Positions 37,025-50,365 are shown, counted from the first letter of the stretch. The stretch: 64,000 nt of DNA from Talinum fruticosum (GCA_021018815.1 JAITYX010000016.1:7021001-7085000), one strand, 5' to 3'. Numbers and translations: made by a program. The notes: generated from the letters alone by a model not told the origin.

Positions 37025-40000
37025 ATGGCTCCGGCCCCTAATTCCAAGAATAACGACAATGACAATGAGAAGGATAATGATTCTTCTGCCCCGCCACCTT
37101 CCTCGAAATCGTCTTCTCCTCCATCAAGCCCTCCAAGCCAATCACCTCCGCCACCCAATTCATCCACCCCTCCTCCACCAGAGGAAACAGATTCATCCCC
37201 TCCACCACCAGAGAAATCGCCCCCTCCACCAAAGTCCCCTCCACCCTCACCACCACCCTCACCTCCGGCTTCTCCCCTCCATCATCCGAGGAAAGTGCTC
37301 CTACTCCTACTCCCCCTCCGCCAAAAGTTCACCGTCCCGTCCACCTCCGACGTCCAAAGGTTCACCTCCAGCACCACCTGAAGAAGAGTCACCTTCTAAT
37401 GAAGAAGAGTCACCTACCCCTTCTACCCCACCTAGTTCTAGCTCATCAAAGTCCCCACCTTCCTCAAATAGTCCAAAAAATAATCAAAACTGGTCCTCAC
37501 CTCCACCGCCATCAGGGACTAGTTCTTCTCTTGCTCCTCCTCCTCCCGTTGATAGCTCTTCATCTTCTTCACCCCCTCCTCCATCTTCCTCTCCTTCTCC
37601 TCAATATGATTCTTCGACCGCTGCCTCAGGCTCAGGCTCAGGCTCAGGCCTAATGCCAAAAGCACCAGACAGTCCTGCTACGAACCTAACAGTTAACTCA
37701 ATTGTTCATTCACCAGCTCATCCCCAAGACCAAGCCACCCGGCTAGGTATAGCCCTTGGTACTGCTGCTGCAGTTCTCACATTTGGCTTTATACTAGCCA
37801 TTATTTTCGTACTAAGGCGAAGGAGAAAACACAGCCGATATAATGCAATGTACATGGTGCCTTCTGCGTTTCCCTCTTCACCAGATTCGGGTAACATATA
37901 TGTTCAATTGAGTTTGATTAAGTGCAAGTTAGTTATCAGAAATGGATTACATATATTTACTCACATGTAAAATTAGGGCATTCTCCATTGACATATTTTA
38001 TGTTGCTAGTTAACTTAATCTCGAAGTTTTGTAGCTCAAATTCAACCCGAACTTGCACATATTGTTTTCAAAGTAAGCCAAATCAAATGTATGTGTTAGT
38101 TCCTAGCCAATCCTTAGTGATGAACTTGACACCTTAAACATAATAAGGGTTTGATCTCTTTGTCTTTTAATAACCGACTGCTTTCGACTCTATCTAACGA
38201 CGGCTAATAACTACTTATTATATATCAAACCGCTCTATTCAACTCCTAATCCTAATAATAGAGGTTGTTTATTGTTGTTGACCACTGTGAACCGCTAATG
38301 ACTAATCATAAGTGTCATCATAATTTTAAGTTTTAACTACTAAAACAAGCCCTAAATCATAAGTGTCATCGTAAGTAATTTGGTGTTTTGTTTCCAGGTT
38401 CATTCATGAAGCAGAGTCCTAATGGTGGTGGTGATTACGTACATTCGTCACCGGATACTGCTGGAATAGGCAACTCAAAAACATGGTTCACGTACGAAGA
38501 ATTGGCTACAGCAACAGATGGATTTGATTCGAAAAACATTGTAGGCACAGGTGGATTTGGATGTGTGTATAAAGGATTTTTGCAAGATGGAAAAGAAGTA
38601 GCAATAAAGAAGCTTAAAGATAAAAGTGGACAAGGAGATCGCGAGTTCAGAGCAGAAGTTGAGATTATCAGTCGTGTGCACCATCGCCATTTGGTTTCCC
38701 TTGTGGGTTATTGTATAAATGATCAACAAAGATTGCTGGTCTATGAATTTGTCCCCAACAACACCCTTTATCACCATCTCCACTGTAAGTACCTTAATAA
38801 GTCTGAATTTCATAAATAACGGCTATTTAAGAAGCACAAATACTGATAGCAGACACGGACACAACACCATTTTGGCTAGCTAACACGTACCATGGACACG
38901 TATTAGTAAAAAAATATCTATTTAATTACTATTAGGTATTTGTAGTTCGTTTTATGTTTCTAGTGCGTGTAAGGGTCATGTTTGCTTTGGAGCAATTTCT
39001 TTGCACCATGCATCTATATATATATTTGGCATATACGTCTAAAGAGTTCAATAGTGTCTGAAAATATGCCTGACATGATACATGAAGTCATGATGAGTAT
39101 TAGTAACTTTTTAGTTGTTTGTAAATCATTTGACAGTACTAATTAATTGGCATGTAAGATATTAGAATGCAAATGTGAGATTTGATTAGATATTTTAATT
39201 TGGGTTTCATTTTCACATGACAGCTCCTAATAGGGCAGCCATAAGTTGGGCACTTAGGGTGAGGGTTGCTTGTGGTTCAGCTCGCGGGATAGCCTACCTC
39301 CATGAAGATTGTAATATCTCTTTTCTTTTCAACTCCTCTAATTTGCTCATGCTTCTTAATTATTTAATATTCAAATAATTTACATTTAATTTAATTTCTT
39401 TCTTCACCAGGTCACCCGCGAATAATTCACAGGGACATTAAATCTGCCAATATTCTTTTAGCAAACAATTTCGAAGCGAAGGTATGCCCTTGATTGAACG
39501 TGTTAGTATGTGCCTTTTTGGGTGATGCTGTTAAATATGTTGTTTTAACCTAAATTAACATGTTATATCAAATTTTTAATAACTACATGTAATTATTGAT
39601 TATAAAGTTGTATTAGTTGTTGCTTATGCCGACGAGAACAAAATGATCCCTTAATCAGGATCCGTGAAGGCGTATCATACACATGTTTGTATAATTGTAA
39701 AAAGTTATATGTAAAAAGATGATTTTACACAAATTATAAGTTGTAACAACATTACAATTTTTAAGCATACTATTTTTTTCAATTTACTGTATAATACTAT
39801 AACTTTTAAGTCAAGAGAAGACACTTAAAAAGGTGTCTTACAATAAGATGCATATTATTTTGCTTTTTTTTTCTTTAGAAGGAAATTATTAATTTGATCC
39901 CCATTGATATATTGTACTCAAAATTACCTTAGATATGTTTTTCGCGATATTTTTAAATGGTGCAACTAGGAAGATAACTCCATGCAGCCATGAATAATGA

Positions 40001-41344
40001 AACCAGATTAGCTTCTGTGTTACAGGTTTCTGATTTTGGACTGGCTAAATTGGCACAAGAGCTAGAATCAAATACCCATGTTTCTACACGCGTTATGGGA
40101 ACCTTTGGGTAATGAACAATTGTTGTACATGTTTTATATATGTTATATATCGATCTTTTGCTTTATGTAATTCTTAAGTAGCACGTCTGTCATCTCCTAA
40201 TGTAAACACAGCAAACAGATGAACATTTTCTGGCATATCAGAAGCAGGGTCAGTCAAAGTCGCACCTTTGGATACGAGTATCCCAAACTATATCTATTAT
40301 CTAAAAATACAAATATATATAAAAAACAAGTATTGTAGCATACCTAAGCTGCAATCTCTAGGTATTTATAGGATGGTATAAGTCGACCCTGCCATGTTAA
40401 AATTCTAATTCTGTCACTTACTACCTACCATTACGTCTAACTTGTCGTAGTTTGGTTTACTCACAGGTACATGGCACCTGAATATGCAACGAGTGGGAAG
40501 TTGACGGAAAAGTCCGATGTCTTCTCATTTGGAGTGGTGCTTTTAGAGCTCATCACAGGTCGCAAGTCAGTCGATGACAGCAGACCCCTAGGGGATGAGA
40601 GCTTGGTTGAATGGGTATGTAATTGCTAATTCGATTTGAACTTTCTAAAGGGGTTTTCGTCCTGCTTGTTGGAGGCATTCTAATCTCTAAAACTATTTCG
40701 CAATATGACCCGTGCATTTCCAGGCTCGACCATTGATGAGCGAGGCATTAGAGACCCAAAACTTCGACGAACTTGCGGATCCGAGATTAGAAGGGAACTA
40801 TGATAGAGGCGAGATGTTCCGAATGATTGAGGCAGCTGCAGCTTGTGTTCGGCATTCAGCCTCAAAGAGACCCAGAATGAGCCAGGTAAAATTTGTTGCT
40901 TGAACTTAGAATCCGTCTATCTCTGCTTAGTTGCAGGGGTAAGGCTGTCTGTATGGAGGTCTCCCCAGACCCGTAAAAGATTTAATTTTGAAAAGATACA
41001 TACCTTCAATTTAACAGTCTATCATCATGTCATCATGTTAATTTGCTGCTCAGTGAAGTTAATTTATTGCTTCTTCATTTGACATAAATAACAACAAGGT
41101 GGTGAGAGCATTGGACACAATGGGTGATCTCTCAAATGGCATCAAACCAGGCGAAAGTGAGATAATAGATTCAAGAGAGCAGTCAGTGCAAATCAGAATG
41201 TTCCAGCGAATGACATTCGACAGCCAAGAGTACAGTTCAGATAACAATGTTAGCCAAAGTAGCTGGACAAGCGGAAGTACAACCACGAGTGGACCGAGTG
41301 ATGGTGTAAGTGAACAAGGTGGAAGGTTTAGTGGACAAGCTTAA
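37025..41344 (+). CDS. PERK: proline-rich extensin-like receptor kinase (PERK), frame broken in the Pro-rich exon
   Basis: PERKs are plasma-membrane Ser/Thr kinases whose Pro-rich outer part is thought to contact the cell wall. Exons: 37025-37890, 38398-38784, 39224-39310, 39411-39481, 40026-40108, 40467-40614, 40724-40885 and 41099-41344. The N-terminus is [20 protein letters not shown] followed by Ser/Pro blocks, then one membrane helix ([20 protein letters not shown]) and RRRRK stop-transfer. The kinase is complete: [50 protein letters not shown] and [19 protein letters not shown]. Spliced exons 2-8 have no stop. Exon 1 does not read through: the frame set by the start reaches a TGA at 37379-37381, while the frame that continues to the membrane helix is another one. 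The protein pattern is best explained by two single-base losses, near the CCCC at 37274-37277 and near the AAAA at 37323-37326. This is either a homopolymer error or a damaged gene. Confidence 0.85.
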
Positions 41345-42800
41345 GTTGTCGAAGACGTTTCATGAGCCCAACGATCTGCGTTTCAAGTGTCGATCTTTGT
41401 AATAAGTTTGGTCCAATTCTTGCTAAGCAATCCACCTTTCAACATCTCTTGGAGAAGATGCAGAAACAAGTTCATCTCTGGGGAAAATGTTCAAACATTA
41501 CCAATGCTTCCGGTTTACGTTTCCGAGATATGTAGATTTTGGAGGGTTGAATATGATCTTGTTTCCATATACGTGAAGTATATATTAGACTGGTTTTTTC
41601 TCCATGCAGGGGATGGGCCACTACATATTGGCATCGCTTGGATGAGTGAATATGGAAAACGTACAGTGTTATACGTTATTCTGATTTTGAGGGGTGTCGT
41701 ATCAAAAAAATTACAAATCCTAATATTAAGTAAACGAACCCTTATTGATTATTTTCATAGGAAGATATTGATCAATTTTAGAATTTGTAAATTTGTCGAA
41801 GGATATTAATGAGTATGCTTGTGGTTACATTCTCCTTTTCTTCTATATTTATGGATGTAGAACGATAGAAAAATAAACTCTATTTTCAAACCACATTGGA
41901 TAGTCTCATCCAATAGATCTAGTTAATAAAGTATTTTTCTGAAAGAGATCAAATACTAAAAAGAAAAAAAAAAAAGGCTTCCTATTTGTTGGGACTTGGA
42001 CTTAGGAATACAAAAGTGGTTAATAGTAAGCATGTATCTATTAAATATCATGGAAAATTTTAACTAATAAATAAAAAGTTTGGGCTAAAACTAGGAGCAA
42101 AAATTTACAAAAAATTACCTTTAGTTTACACAAGGATATTTCATTGAGGGTTGAGCATCTTAAAAAAGGCATTTAGATGGATCTTAGGTAATTTTGATAA
42201 AATTAAACTTTGGGTAGATAATTAAGTTGATAATCAAAGTATTGTGAGTATCATGAACACTTAATTTATTAAGTCGAAATGAACAAACAGTCTCTAAATA
42301 AATATCATTATCATTTGGCACAATCTTAACAAAAGGACAAAGATAATGCAAGCATGTAAAATAATTATTGAACATGTTATTAAAAATCGAAATTCAATAT
42401 TTAGTTACATTTTTATGGTGTATAGTAAATATTATGCAAAGTAAATTACAAATTGATATTTTGGCATTTTTGAAATATCTGTCAATCAAAGAAAGCTTGA
42501 CACAAGGCTTCATACCTATGGAGTTGTACACAAATCTATTTGGATTAAGCGTGTTCAAAAGATCAATTAACTGAAGTTTGATTAGCCAGAAATTGGTCTA
42601 TCAATGTTCAATTCAAGAATGTTTCGATCCGAAATTAAATTTACGACCGATTTTTTTAATCCTTAACTAATTGAATTAGTATGTTTAAAATTTTCGATGT
42701 ATTTTTTTATTTTGATTTTTTTACATACTTTGATGAAACTATTTCAAAAATCTTATAATTTGAGAATGAATTATGGATAAACTAACCTTCATTCGTTAAT
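41345..42800. other. AT-rich spacer after the PERK gene
   Basis: The first few hundred bases are PERK 3' untranslated sequence. Beyond about 41800 it is AT-rich spacer. An open frame at 41387-41809 has no recognisable motif and lies in the 3' UTR, so it is not called as a gene. Confidence 0.45.
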
Positions 42801-42802
42801 AG

Positions 42803-43165
42803 GTGCATAGTGGGGTTTTACGAAGCTGAATTGGAAGAGGCAAGAGCTTGCATCTTTGCCCTTCGACATGTCTGCAGAGTTTCCAAGCAAGTCATTCTTG
42901 AAGGTGACTCCCACTCGCTCATTTGAAGATTAAGAAGAAAAACGTCTCCAACTCTTTTCTTGGTTTTTTCATTTCTGAAATTCTTGCTTTAAACTTATCG
43001 TTTGATTTTATTTCCTGCAATTTTGTTCGTAGGGGTTGTAATTCGATTACTCACGCAATAGCTTACTTCCAACCTATCGATTTCGTCGAAAGGATATGGA
43101 TGGAAGGAGGGTCAAATCTTGTCCATGATTTGGCAACGAACGATATGTGTATGTTTGTGGAAGAT
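42803..43165 (+). pseudogene. RNase H-like (retroelement-type) domain fragment
   Basis: A broken plus-strand reading frame carries EAELEEARACIFALRHVCRV and VILEGDSHSLI. After a stop and frame change it continues with FISEILALNLSFDFISCNFV, RRGCNSITHAIAYF and WMEGGSNLVHDLATNDMC. This order (E-A-E-A-R..L, EGDS/ESD, SFIRR-N..AHALA, W.E..P..L) is that of the RNase H-like domain common at the end of plant LINE-type reverse transcriptase proteins and their orphan copies. No reverse transcriptase remains nearby. The fragment lies directly upstream of the next gene's leader. Confidence 0.7.
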
Positions 43166-43402
43166 CAATTAATATAACACCCTACCCATTGAAGATAAAT
43201 AAATAAATAAAAAAACTTAATACCCAAACTCTCTCCTTCGAGAGCATTCCGAACGACATCGTTCTTATGTCTCTGGAAAGATGCAGAGTTGCACTTGGAC
43301 CTCACAGTAGCGAGCTGAAAACAGCGAGTCAACTCAGGCTTACCATTCCTGTAGGAATTTAGCAAAACCCAAACCCTTTTGTAGCGATTCTGACAGAATT
43401 TG

Positions 43403-43403
<1 letters not shown>

Positions 43404-43433
<30 letters not shown>
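43404..43433 (+). repeat. GA microsatellite directly before a start codon
   Basis: About 14 GA units end only three bases before the ATG at 43434, so the tract is in the 5' leader of the TMEM33-like gene. Length change here would alter leader length but not the protein. Confidence 0.9.
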
Positions 43434-43436
<3 letters not shown>

Positions 43437-46400
43437 GGAGAAGACGAGCAGGTGGATCCGCAGAAGCTGAAGAGGATAGCGGCGGCGGCGTACGATTATG
43501 AGAACGACCCGAAATGGGCGGAGTATTGGTCCAACATCCTCATCCCTCCTCACATGGCTTCTCGCTCCGATGTTGTCGATCACTTCAAGCGCAAGTTCTA
43601 CCAACGCTACATCGTTCGTTCTCTATCCCTTCATGTTTTCTTGCTATTTCCTTGTTAATCTGAACTGGGTTGAATTGCTTGATCCACCCGCCAAAGTGAA
43701 TTGTTTATCTCCGGTTTAATCAATTTTGATTGGTGGGCGTTTAGTAATTTGTTGTTTTGAGTTTTAGGCTTTTACTTAACTTCTTTTTGATGGACGAGCT
43801 CAGTTGGATTCCCTATTGATATTGGGTTACATCAAGGATGTGATGTGATTTAATCCCCTGTTAATTTTACAATTGAGATGGATAAGCTCACAAAAGGATT
43901 CAAACAATTGTTACTGATGAGCTTTCTAAATGGATTCAAGATGAAGTTTCCTTCACCTGCTTTGGGAGGAGAGGAATATTTACATTCTTTCGTGGGTGGG
44001 GAGAATAGCTAGCCTTTTAAACCTTGGAAATCTTAATACCCATATTGCCTTTCAATTCTTTGTCTTTTTAGATTATAAATCTGGGTTTTCCCTCTGGATA
44101 TTTGGTTCATTGCTGGTTGCAATATCTTTCTAGAACTTTTCTAAAACTCATGGCCTTTTAAGTTCAAGATTATTACAGAAAAGCTGTTACTGTGAATTCA
44201 TCAGATTCATAACCTAGCCTAATGATCCCATTGGGAGAAACAAGAATTGAAAAGTTATAGAAGCTGACATGAAACCAAATTCAAAGCGAAACAAATACAC
44301 AATAGACCCGACCTCATAAAAGTACCACAAAGGGAGGAGATGGAGGAGGGCCTAAAAGGGGCAAATTTGATTTTTGGGCTGTGGTTGACTTCTTCATTGG
44401 GATTGTGCTCTTTGAAAAATGTGGTGGCAATTGTCCTTTTACTGGTTGCTCTTTTCTAGCGCTGGAAAAATTTCGTCCAACCCGATTACTTGAATTTGTC
44501 TCGATTCGAAAAAACCGGGTTCGATCATTGATTTTTTGTCCGAATTTTAAATTTGGACATAAAATTTTCCTATTTCTGTTGTTTGAACCCGATTTTATGG
44601 TTGTCCTAATTGTCCGACCCGAAAAAAACCGATATTGGATAAAAAAATTTCTCCGATGACTGATTTGTCTTTGACCCAAACCTGAATTTTTGTCAGCTAC
44701 TCTTTTCCTTGTTCCTGATTTATCAAAGCCTTACCACTTGTATGATTGTGTTGGATTATACATGTTTAGCATTACATGTTAGATTTCTGGCCTTTTTGCC
44801 CAATGTTTCTGTTACATGCGTCTTGTATTGACTTGGTTATAACATTCTCTTCTGTTTGTAAAAAGAATTGAGTGGGGAGTAAGGCAGGAGATGCATCTTT
44901 TTTTTTTTTTTAAACCCTGGTGTAAGGAACTGTTTTAGGAGTGATGTTGACTTGAACTATTGTGCTGATTCTATGAAATATGTAGTGAAATTCTGTAGTC
45001 TGTGCTATTTCCTTTGATCGGTCATTCTGCTTTAGCATTTAGTGCTCTGAACCTGTGAAGTTGAATGCAGTATAAATCCTCTTTTCCCTTTTGAGGGATT
45101 TTATCATTCGCTTTTTCCTTATTTAAAAAAAAATCATTTGCTTTTCACTTTTGTATTTTTTTTCTATTGCTTTTTCCTTCTCAATAAACTTCTTCATATT
45201 TGAATGTCACTGCTTTATCAGGATCCTGGTCTAGTAGTTGAGCCTATGTCTCTGGGTGGATCCTCCCAATCTACGAGGCAAACATCATCATCTTCATCGA
45301 CATCAGCGCCTGCTACTGACCAAGCAAGGCCTCGTAGCTCAGGTACATTACATAGTTCATATAGATGTTCGTCGGCTTTCTGTGCAAAATCCTAGGGACA
45401 GAGAAACTATATATTCTTATTGAATTATCCATATGTTTCACAGGGTCAAGTAGCAGAACTTCTGGATCCGGAGAATCAACACCTTCCAGCACTGGTTCAA
45501 ATCCCACTACATTGCGTTGGGATAGACAAACCATACAATTTTCTGTCAATGCCTGGGTATGGTGCTTGTCAATTTTGTAAATTTTATGGTCCTTCCCAGT
45601 GGTACTGGGAAAAAGGGAAATGAGTCTTGCAAGATAATTTGTGAACATGAATGTACAGACACATACAGGATATATTGTCTTCTTAATTTGCTGCTGCAAG
45701 TATAATGCTTATTATTTAGAAGGGAACATTTTTAGAATGGGATTACTCATCAGCATTCATCTTTCATGGTTGTTACATTCTTCACATGGTTTCTAAATGT
45801 ATTTACTGTGGACTATAGTCGACAGACTTAGCTGTAGCTGCCCAACATGGGTATGCGTTCAAGGTTTAGAGTTGGCAGTTTTCTCGACCTTTTTCTTTTG
45901 TGTCTTTGGACAAAAATGGAGACTGAAGAGCATATAGCCATTTCTGAGTGCATGTATAAGACATGCAAATTACAGGTGAATGAAAGCGTCCAAGAATAGA
46001 GAGTACAGAGTTTGCATCTGCTGGTTCTTTCCCCTGATACTGAATGGACAATTAAACCAAACCAAAGTATAACCCAGTGCATCTAGTGAAGGCTTCATCT
46101 AATTTAGGGTGTGGACGACAGTCTGTCCTTGTTAGGCATCAAAAGTAGAGGACAATATAGTGGAGCATTCAATTTGACTATTTTATATTGTAGCTCTTCA
46201 CCCTTGAAATTTATTTTTGGGTATATCATTAAGGCTTCATTGTATAAGTAGTGGAGCCTTGTTGTGGTTTGTTTTGCGGATGAATTTGCAGATCACAGTT
46301 TACATTCTTATATCTTTCAGTCCACGTTTAAACCATGACTGATTGTAACTCTATCTGGTGGGATGACATTTTGTGCACTCCGTGCAGGTGTTTGTCTTGG

Positions 46401-48435
46401 CTGTGCTTGCAATCTTTCCCCTTATACCCAGCAATATTTCCAACAGGGCATATCGCCTATGCTTTATGGGCACTACCTGTTCCTCATTATATTCTTTGTA
46501 CTCGCTATATGGGGTAACTGCTACTCTGTCTTCTATTTTGTTCATAACCTATCCAGTATGAGTATGCTGCTTTTGAGTCATTACTCATTATTATCCATCT
46601 ATTGCTCTCTGCAGATGCCTAGGGCATGGAATTTGCAGGCTGTTCAATTGTGGTTGCAGTCTGTTATTGTGACAAAAGATTTTATCTCTTTCATCTACTC
46701 ACTTATGTTTGTCACTTCGCATCTCTGCCTCAAATGTGAGTGTTTCCTGATTTTAAACTTAATTAATTTTCTGATCTTTACTGCACATAAGATATATGTT
46801 ATAACTGCAGTTTCATCTGACATGTTAATGTCAAATCTATTACAGTCGCTTTAATTCCCATTGTATGCCGATCACTAGAGCATGTTGCTAAGTTTCTAAG
46901 GCGCAATTTCAACAGTTCTACTTTATACAGGTTGATTTCTCGTCTCTCATCCTGAAGTTGCTATATATATGCTTGATTTGCAGAAGATTGTATTAGAAAA
47001 TTTATAGCAACTAAGTTTACTCTGTCAATTTTTCTGGTTCAAGTTCAGAAATTGAATCTTATATTAGGTCTTGGTCACATCTCTTTTTTTTTTTTTTAAT
47101 AAAGGAAAAGAGAGTCCAATAGAAGGCCTTTCCTGCTGATACTTGATAATTTGAGCACCTGTTTGGGTTATGCCTGCGTTTAATCTGCCAGATGCTCATG
47201 TTCAAGCTGGTCAGACTCGTAGTTATCACTTTTAGTGCCTTTTAGATGCACTCTCCTGGAAATTGCATTGTGGGGTCACTGATGGGTCTTGTCGCTTTTC
47301 TTGTGGTCTGTCCATTTCGTAATTTGACAATGATCGGCTGATGCCGTAACTGAAATAAGCTATGAAGCCTTAATGTTGCTTGGACTATGAAACTAGTCTG
47401 TGTTTACTTCATCCAATTTGTTTAATGGGTTTATTAGCTGTTTTGTGTTTTTTTTTTTTTCATTCTTTGGATACTGAATGAAAACACTTTTTCATAATGT
47501 TAAATCAATTTCATCTAGTTATACACATACTTATCTTATTAAATAATTTTATTGCTTCGCTGAACAGAAAATATTTGGAAGACCTTTGTGTGTGGGTTGA
47601 ATCCAATACCACCACACTCAGCATATTGTCATCACATGCTGAGGTTGGACTTGGTTTCCTCTTAATCATCTCCCTGTTCTCGTAAGTAGACTTATCAATC
47701 ACTCCATGCCAATCTGTTCTTTCTCTTCTTCTAATTCTGGCATTGACTTTATAATAACCTTGCGACCTATTTCTCTGCAGATGGAAGCGCAACTTTATCC
47801 AAACTTTCATGTATTGGAATGTATGTCTCGCATCACTCTATCTATATTATACTGTTGATCTTGGTAATGTTGATAAGCCATTTGCTGGGAACATTGGCCT
47901 TGAGCCCAACCTGTTTCAAGGGTTGATTTTAGGTTGGCTGACTTGTGGTTTAATTGAATATTCGAGCTAGATTGCTTTGAGATGGGATTGTTTTCATGTT
48001 TGGCTTGGGCCAAGTTTGTTAACGAAAATGCCATCAATACTAGGTAGGAAAATTCGAGGTCTTTTTGGCTCAATGCTAGTTCAGTCTAAATCAGTTGTCT
48101 AACTGAGGGACTGTTTGAGTCTGTTTTTGGGTGAGACTCATGACTCATGAGGGTCCAAATGTTTGGTTCATTGTCCATAGTAGCATTTTTTTTTTTTTGG
48201 GGGGTTATTTGTGTCCCAATGCAGCTTTTCTTGGTGCGGCAACTAGCAAGAGCTAATATATACCTAAATTATTTGATGGCAGCTTTTGAAGCTCATGTAT
48301 CATGCTCCAGTCACTGCTGGGTATCACCAAAGTGTATGGACAAAGATAGGGAGGAGTGTCTACCCTGCCATCCACCACTATGCTCCATTCTTGAACACTC
48401 CCCTTTCCTTTATTCAGCGATGGTGGCTTCGGTAG
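43434..48435 (+). CDS. TMEM33/Pom33-like multi-pass membrane protein (350 aa, nine exons)
   Basis: Animal TMEM33 and yeast Pom33/Per33 are ER and nuclear-envelope proteins linked to membrane shape and nuclear pores; the plant protein is assumed, not shown, to act there. Exons: 43434-43613, 45222-45342, 45444-45556, 46388-46513, 46615-46735, 46846-46930, 47568-47681, 47781-47820 and 48283-48435, all in frame. Residues 1-135 are soluble, with YDYENDPKWAEYWSNILIPP and a Ser/Thr-rich linker. Hydrophobic segments follow: VFVLAVLAIFPLIPSNI, LCFMGTTCSSLYSLYSLYG, DFISFIYSLMFVTSHLCLKF with ALIPIVC, and VGLGFLLIISLFSW. The end, LLKLMYHAPVTAGYHQSVW then PFLNTPLSFIQRWWLR, matches the conserved C-terminus of the plant family as I recall it. 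Intron 1 is 1.6 kb and contains diverged GGGTTCGA-type repeat. Confidence 0.87.
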
Positions 48436-49109
48436 AACAAATGAAAATGGAAAGCCTCAACACGAAAAATAAGACTTCGGCTGCCTCCAAGCTATAAGGT
48501 GAACGAGAGAAGAGACTTGTTTCTCAATGTAAATCAAATGAGATAACATAGTTAACTACACAATGTTCAGATGAGGTTCTGTGGGAAGTTGTGGGAAGTC
48601 GGTGACCTGATGTTCTGTTGGCTTTTAAATTACTCTGATACCTGAATTGATTGTGGAAAATATTTTTTCAAGACATAGTTGGACTTGGATGTATTGCTTT
48701 TCTGTTTTTAGGAATAGAGCCCAGTGAAGTAAGTCTTTTTGAAAGTCGAATTGATGTCGTCTATCCACTATTCACATTTTGTGGGCGGTCCTATCCACTA
48801 TTCACATTTTGTGGGCGGTCCTTGTAGAACTAAACTTTGCCTGAAAGTCGAATTGATGTTGTCTATCTACTGAATTTGAACTTTAAAGTGTGGATTAGAC
48901 TTCAATATCTAAATCCAAATCCAAATCAATAGCTCTAAACTATTGATGCTAACTTGGGAATGATTCGTCCTCTTTTAAGGTGTGACTTTGAAGAAGGATC
49001 AAGGGTTTATAAAACTGAATTGCTGTTCTAAGGTTAAACTTCATTCAAATTCCAGTTGAGAGTCTCTGGTTGATGGAGCTTGAAAGACGGTCTTCAAGGA
49101 GGGCTTTGT
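48436..49109. other. 3' flank of the TMEM33-like gene
   Basis: Contains the 3' UTR and the 30-bp duplication listed at 48761-48820. A second, longer direct repeat frames it: GAAAGTCGAATTGATGTCGT at 48741 recurs with one change at 48844. No gene seen. Confidence 0.5.
48761..48820. repeat. 30-bp perfect tandem duplication
   Basis: CTATCCACTATTCACATTTT plus GTGGGCGGTC occurs twice back to back (48761-48790 and 48791-48820) without a mismatch, indicating a very recent event. Confidence 0.95.
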
Positions 49110-49117
49110 GTTGCAAG

Positions 49118-50365
49118 TAGACCTGGCAAAAACTGACCCGACCCGAAACCCGACCCGAACCCGCCCGAAAGTTTTGGGTTTTGGACACGATTTTCTCGAC
49201 CCGAACCCGAAAAAACCGAACCCGAAAAACCCGCAAATTAGCGGGTCAAACCCGACTCGAACCCGTTTGACCCGTTGGGTCAAGGCAATAAAAACAACCA
49301 TTTTAGCTTTGTAACTTGTTGATTGAATGTTTCATGCACATTAAATGATTTTTCCTTCAATTTATCACTTTTTTAATAATGGTTATTTATCATATCGGAT
49401 TATTTAGAGAGACGTTACATATTTATTGCAATCATTTACGGATCGAAGACCGATACGGTTTCATTTCTCAACTTATTCCCCATAAACAAAAGCCATTATA
49501 TACAAAAATTATGCATAGTTAATTTCAATAAAAACATATATGGATTCAAATGGTGTAATATATTAAAATACTACAAGTGTACAAGTTATACTCGTTGTAT
49601 TTTTGGTAAACCGAATATACCTAGTCACATCTAATTAATATACTTTTATTTTGTAGAAATAATATTACTATAATGATTTAAAATTTTGATGTTATAATTA
49701 AAAATAATAATTTTAGTTTATTATAAATCTCTAATTCTTATTTATTTTAAACTCGTGTTTACCTGTACCTAAACCATAACTCCTAAGGTAGGCAATAAGC
49801 AAAACTAAAACAAAGTCAAATTTTTTCTAGTGAATAAAATGGATCGATTAAGCCTACCCAAGTCAAAACTTTCTCGATTTGTTTTAAAATGCATTAAACA
49901 TGCATATAAACCTCGTTAGTATAATATAAACCGTGAAATAAACATCGTAACCTTAAACTAATAATTACAGAACAAGTCATTATTATTCAACCCATTATTA
50001 ACCCAATCTTTCGTTGGCCTTATTTAAACGCGTCAAGCGACCCAACCCGCTTCGGTTCAATGGGACCTTACACAAATATCACAATGAAATTTTTGAATAT
50101 TCCTTTTAGAAAATACAAATACTATACTTTTTCGTTGAATTATTGGCAATTTTAAGCAAAAATTATGCTTAATATTTATAATTAAAAAAGAAAAACAATC
50201 GATAAAAAGGCGGTCTTAACCCGTTGGGTCGACCCGAAACCCGTATAACCCGATATACGACCGCCCGTATTTTACCCGAACCCGAAATACACCCGACCCG
50301 TATTTTACCCGAACCCGAATACACCCGACCCGTATTTAACCCGCCCGCCCGAATTGATGAGTCTA
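49118..50365. mobile_element. second non-autonomous hAT-type element, CCCGACCCGAA-rich ends
   Basis: A perfect 8-bp direct repeat, GTTGCAAG, lies at 49110-49117 and 50366-50373, as for a hAT target duplication. The element starts TAGACCTGGCAA and ends TTGATGAGTCTA; only TAGAC and the final CAA match as inverted ends, so the termini are imperfect. Inside each end is an array of ACCCGACCCGAACCCG-type words (about 49134-49280 and 50215-50350), and the middle is AT-rich. It is 1248 bp with no transposase. The plan equals that of the element at 13748-14419 with a different repeat word. Confidence 0.75.

Noticed and set aside
41387..41809. 140-codon open frame after PERK
   Set aside because: Lies in PERK 3' UTR, AT-rich, no known motif, no sign of own promoter.
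44440..44690. GGGTTCGA / CCCGATTTT-type repeat in intron 1 of the TMEM33-like gene
   Set aside because: Resembles the arms of the hAT-type elements, but no termini or 8-bp duplication could be found.
46363..46854. 163-codon open frame
   Set aside because: An out-of-frame reading across exons 4 and 5 and an intron of the TMEM33-like gene.
49041..49314. Open frames with RVRVGF- or NPTRTRP-like repeats
   Set aside because: Translation of the low-complexity arm of the hAT-type element, not a protein gene. The same holds for 50169-50421.
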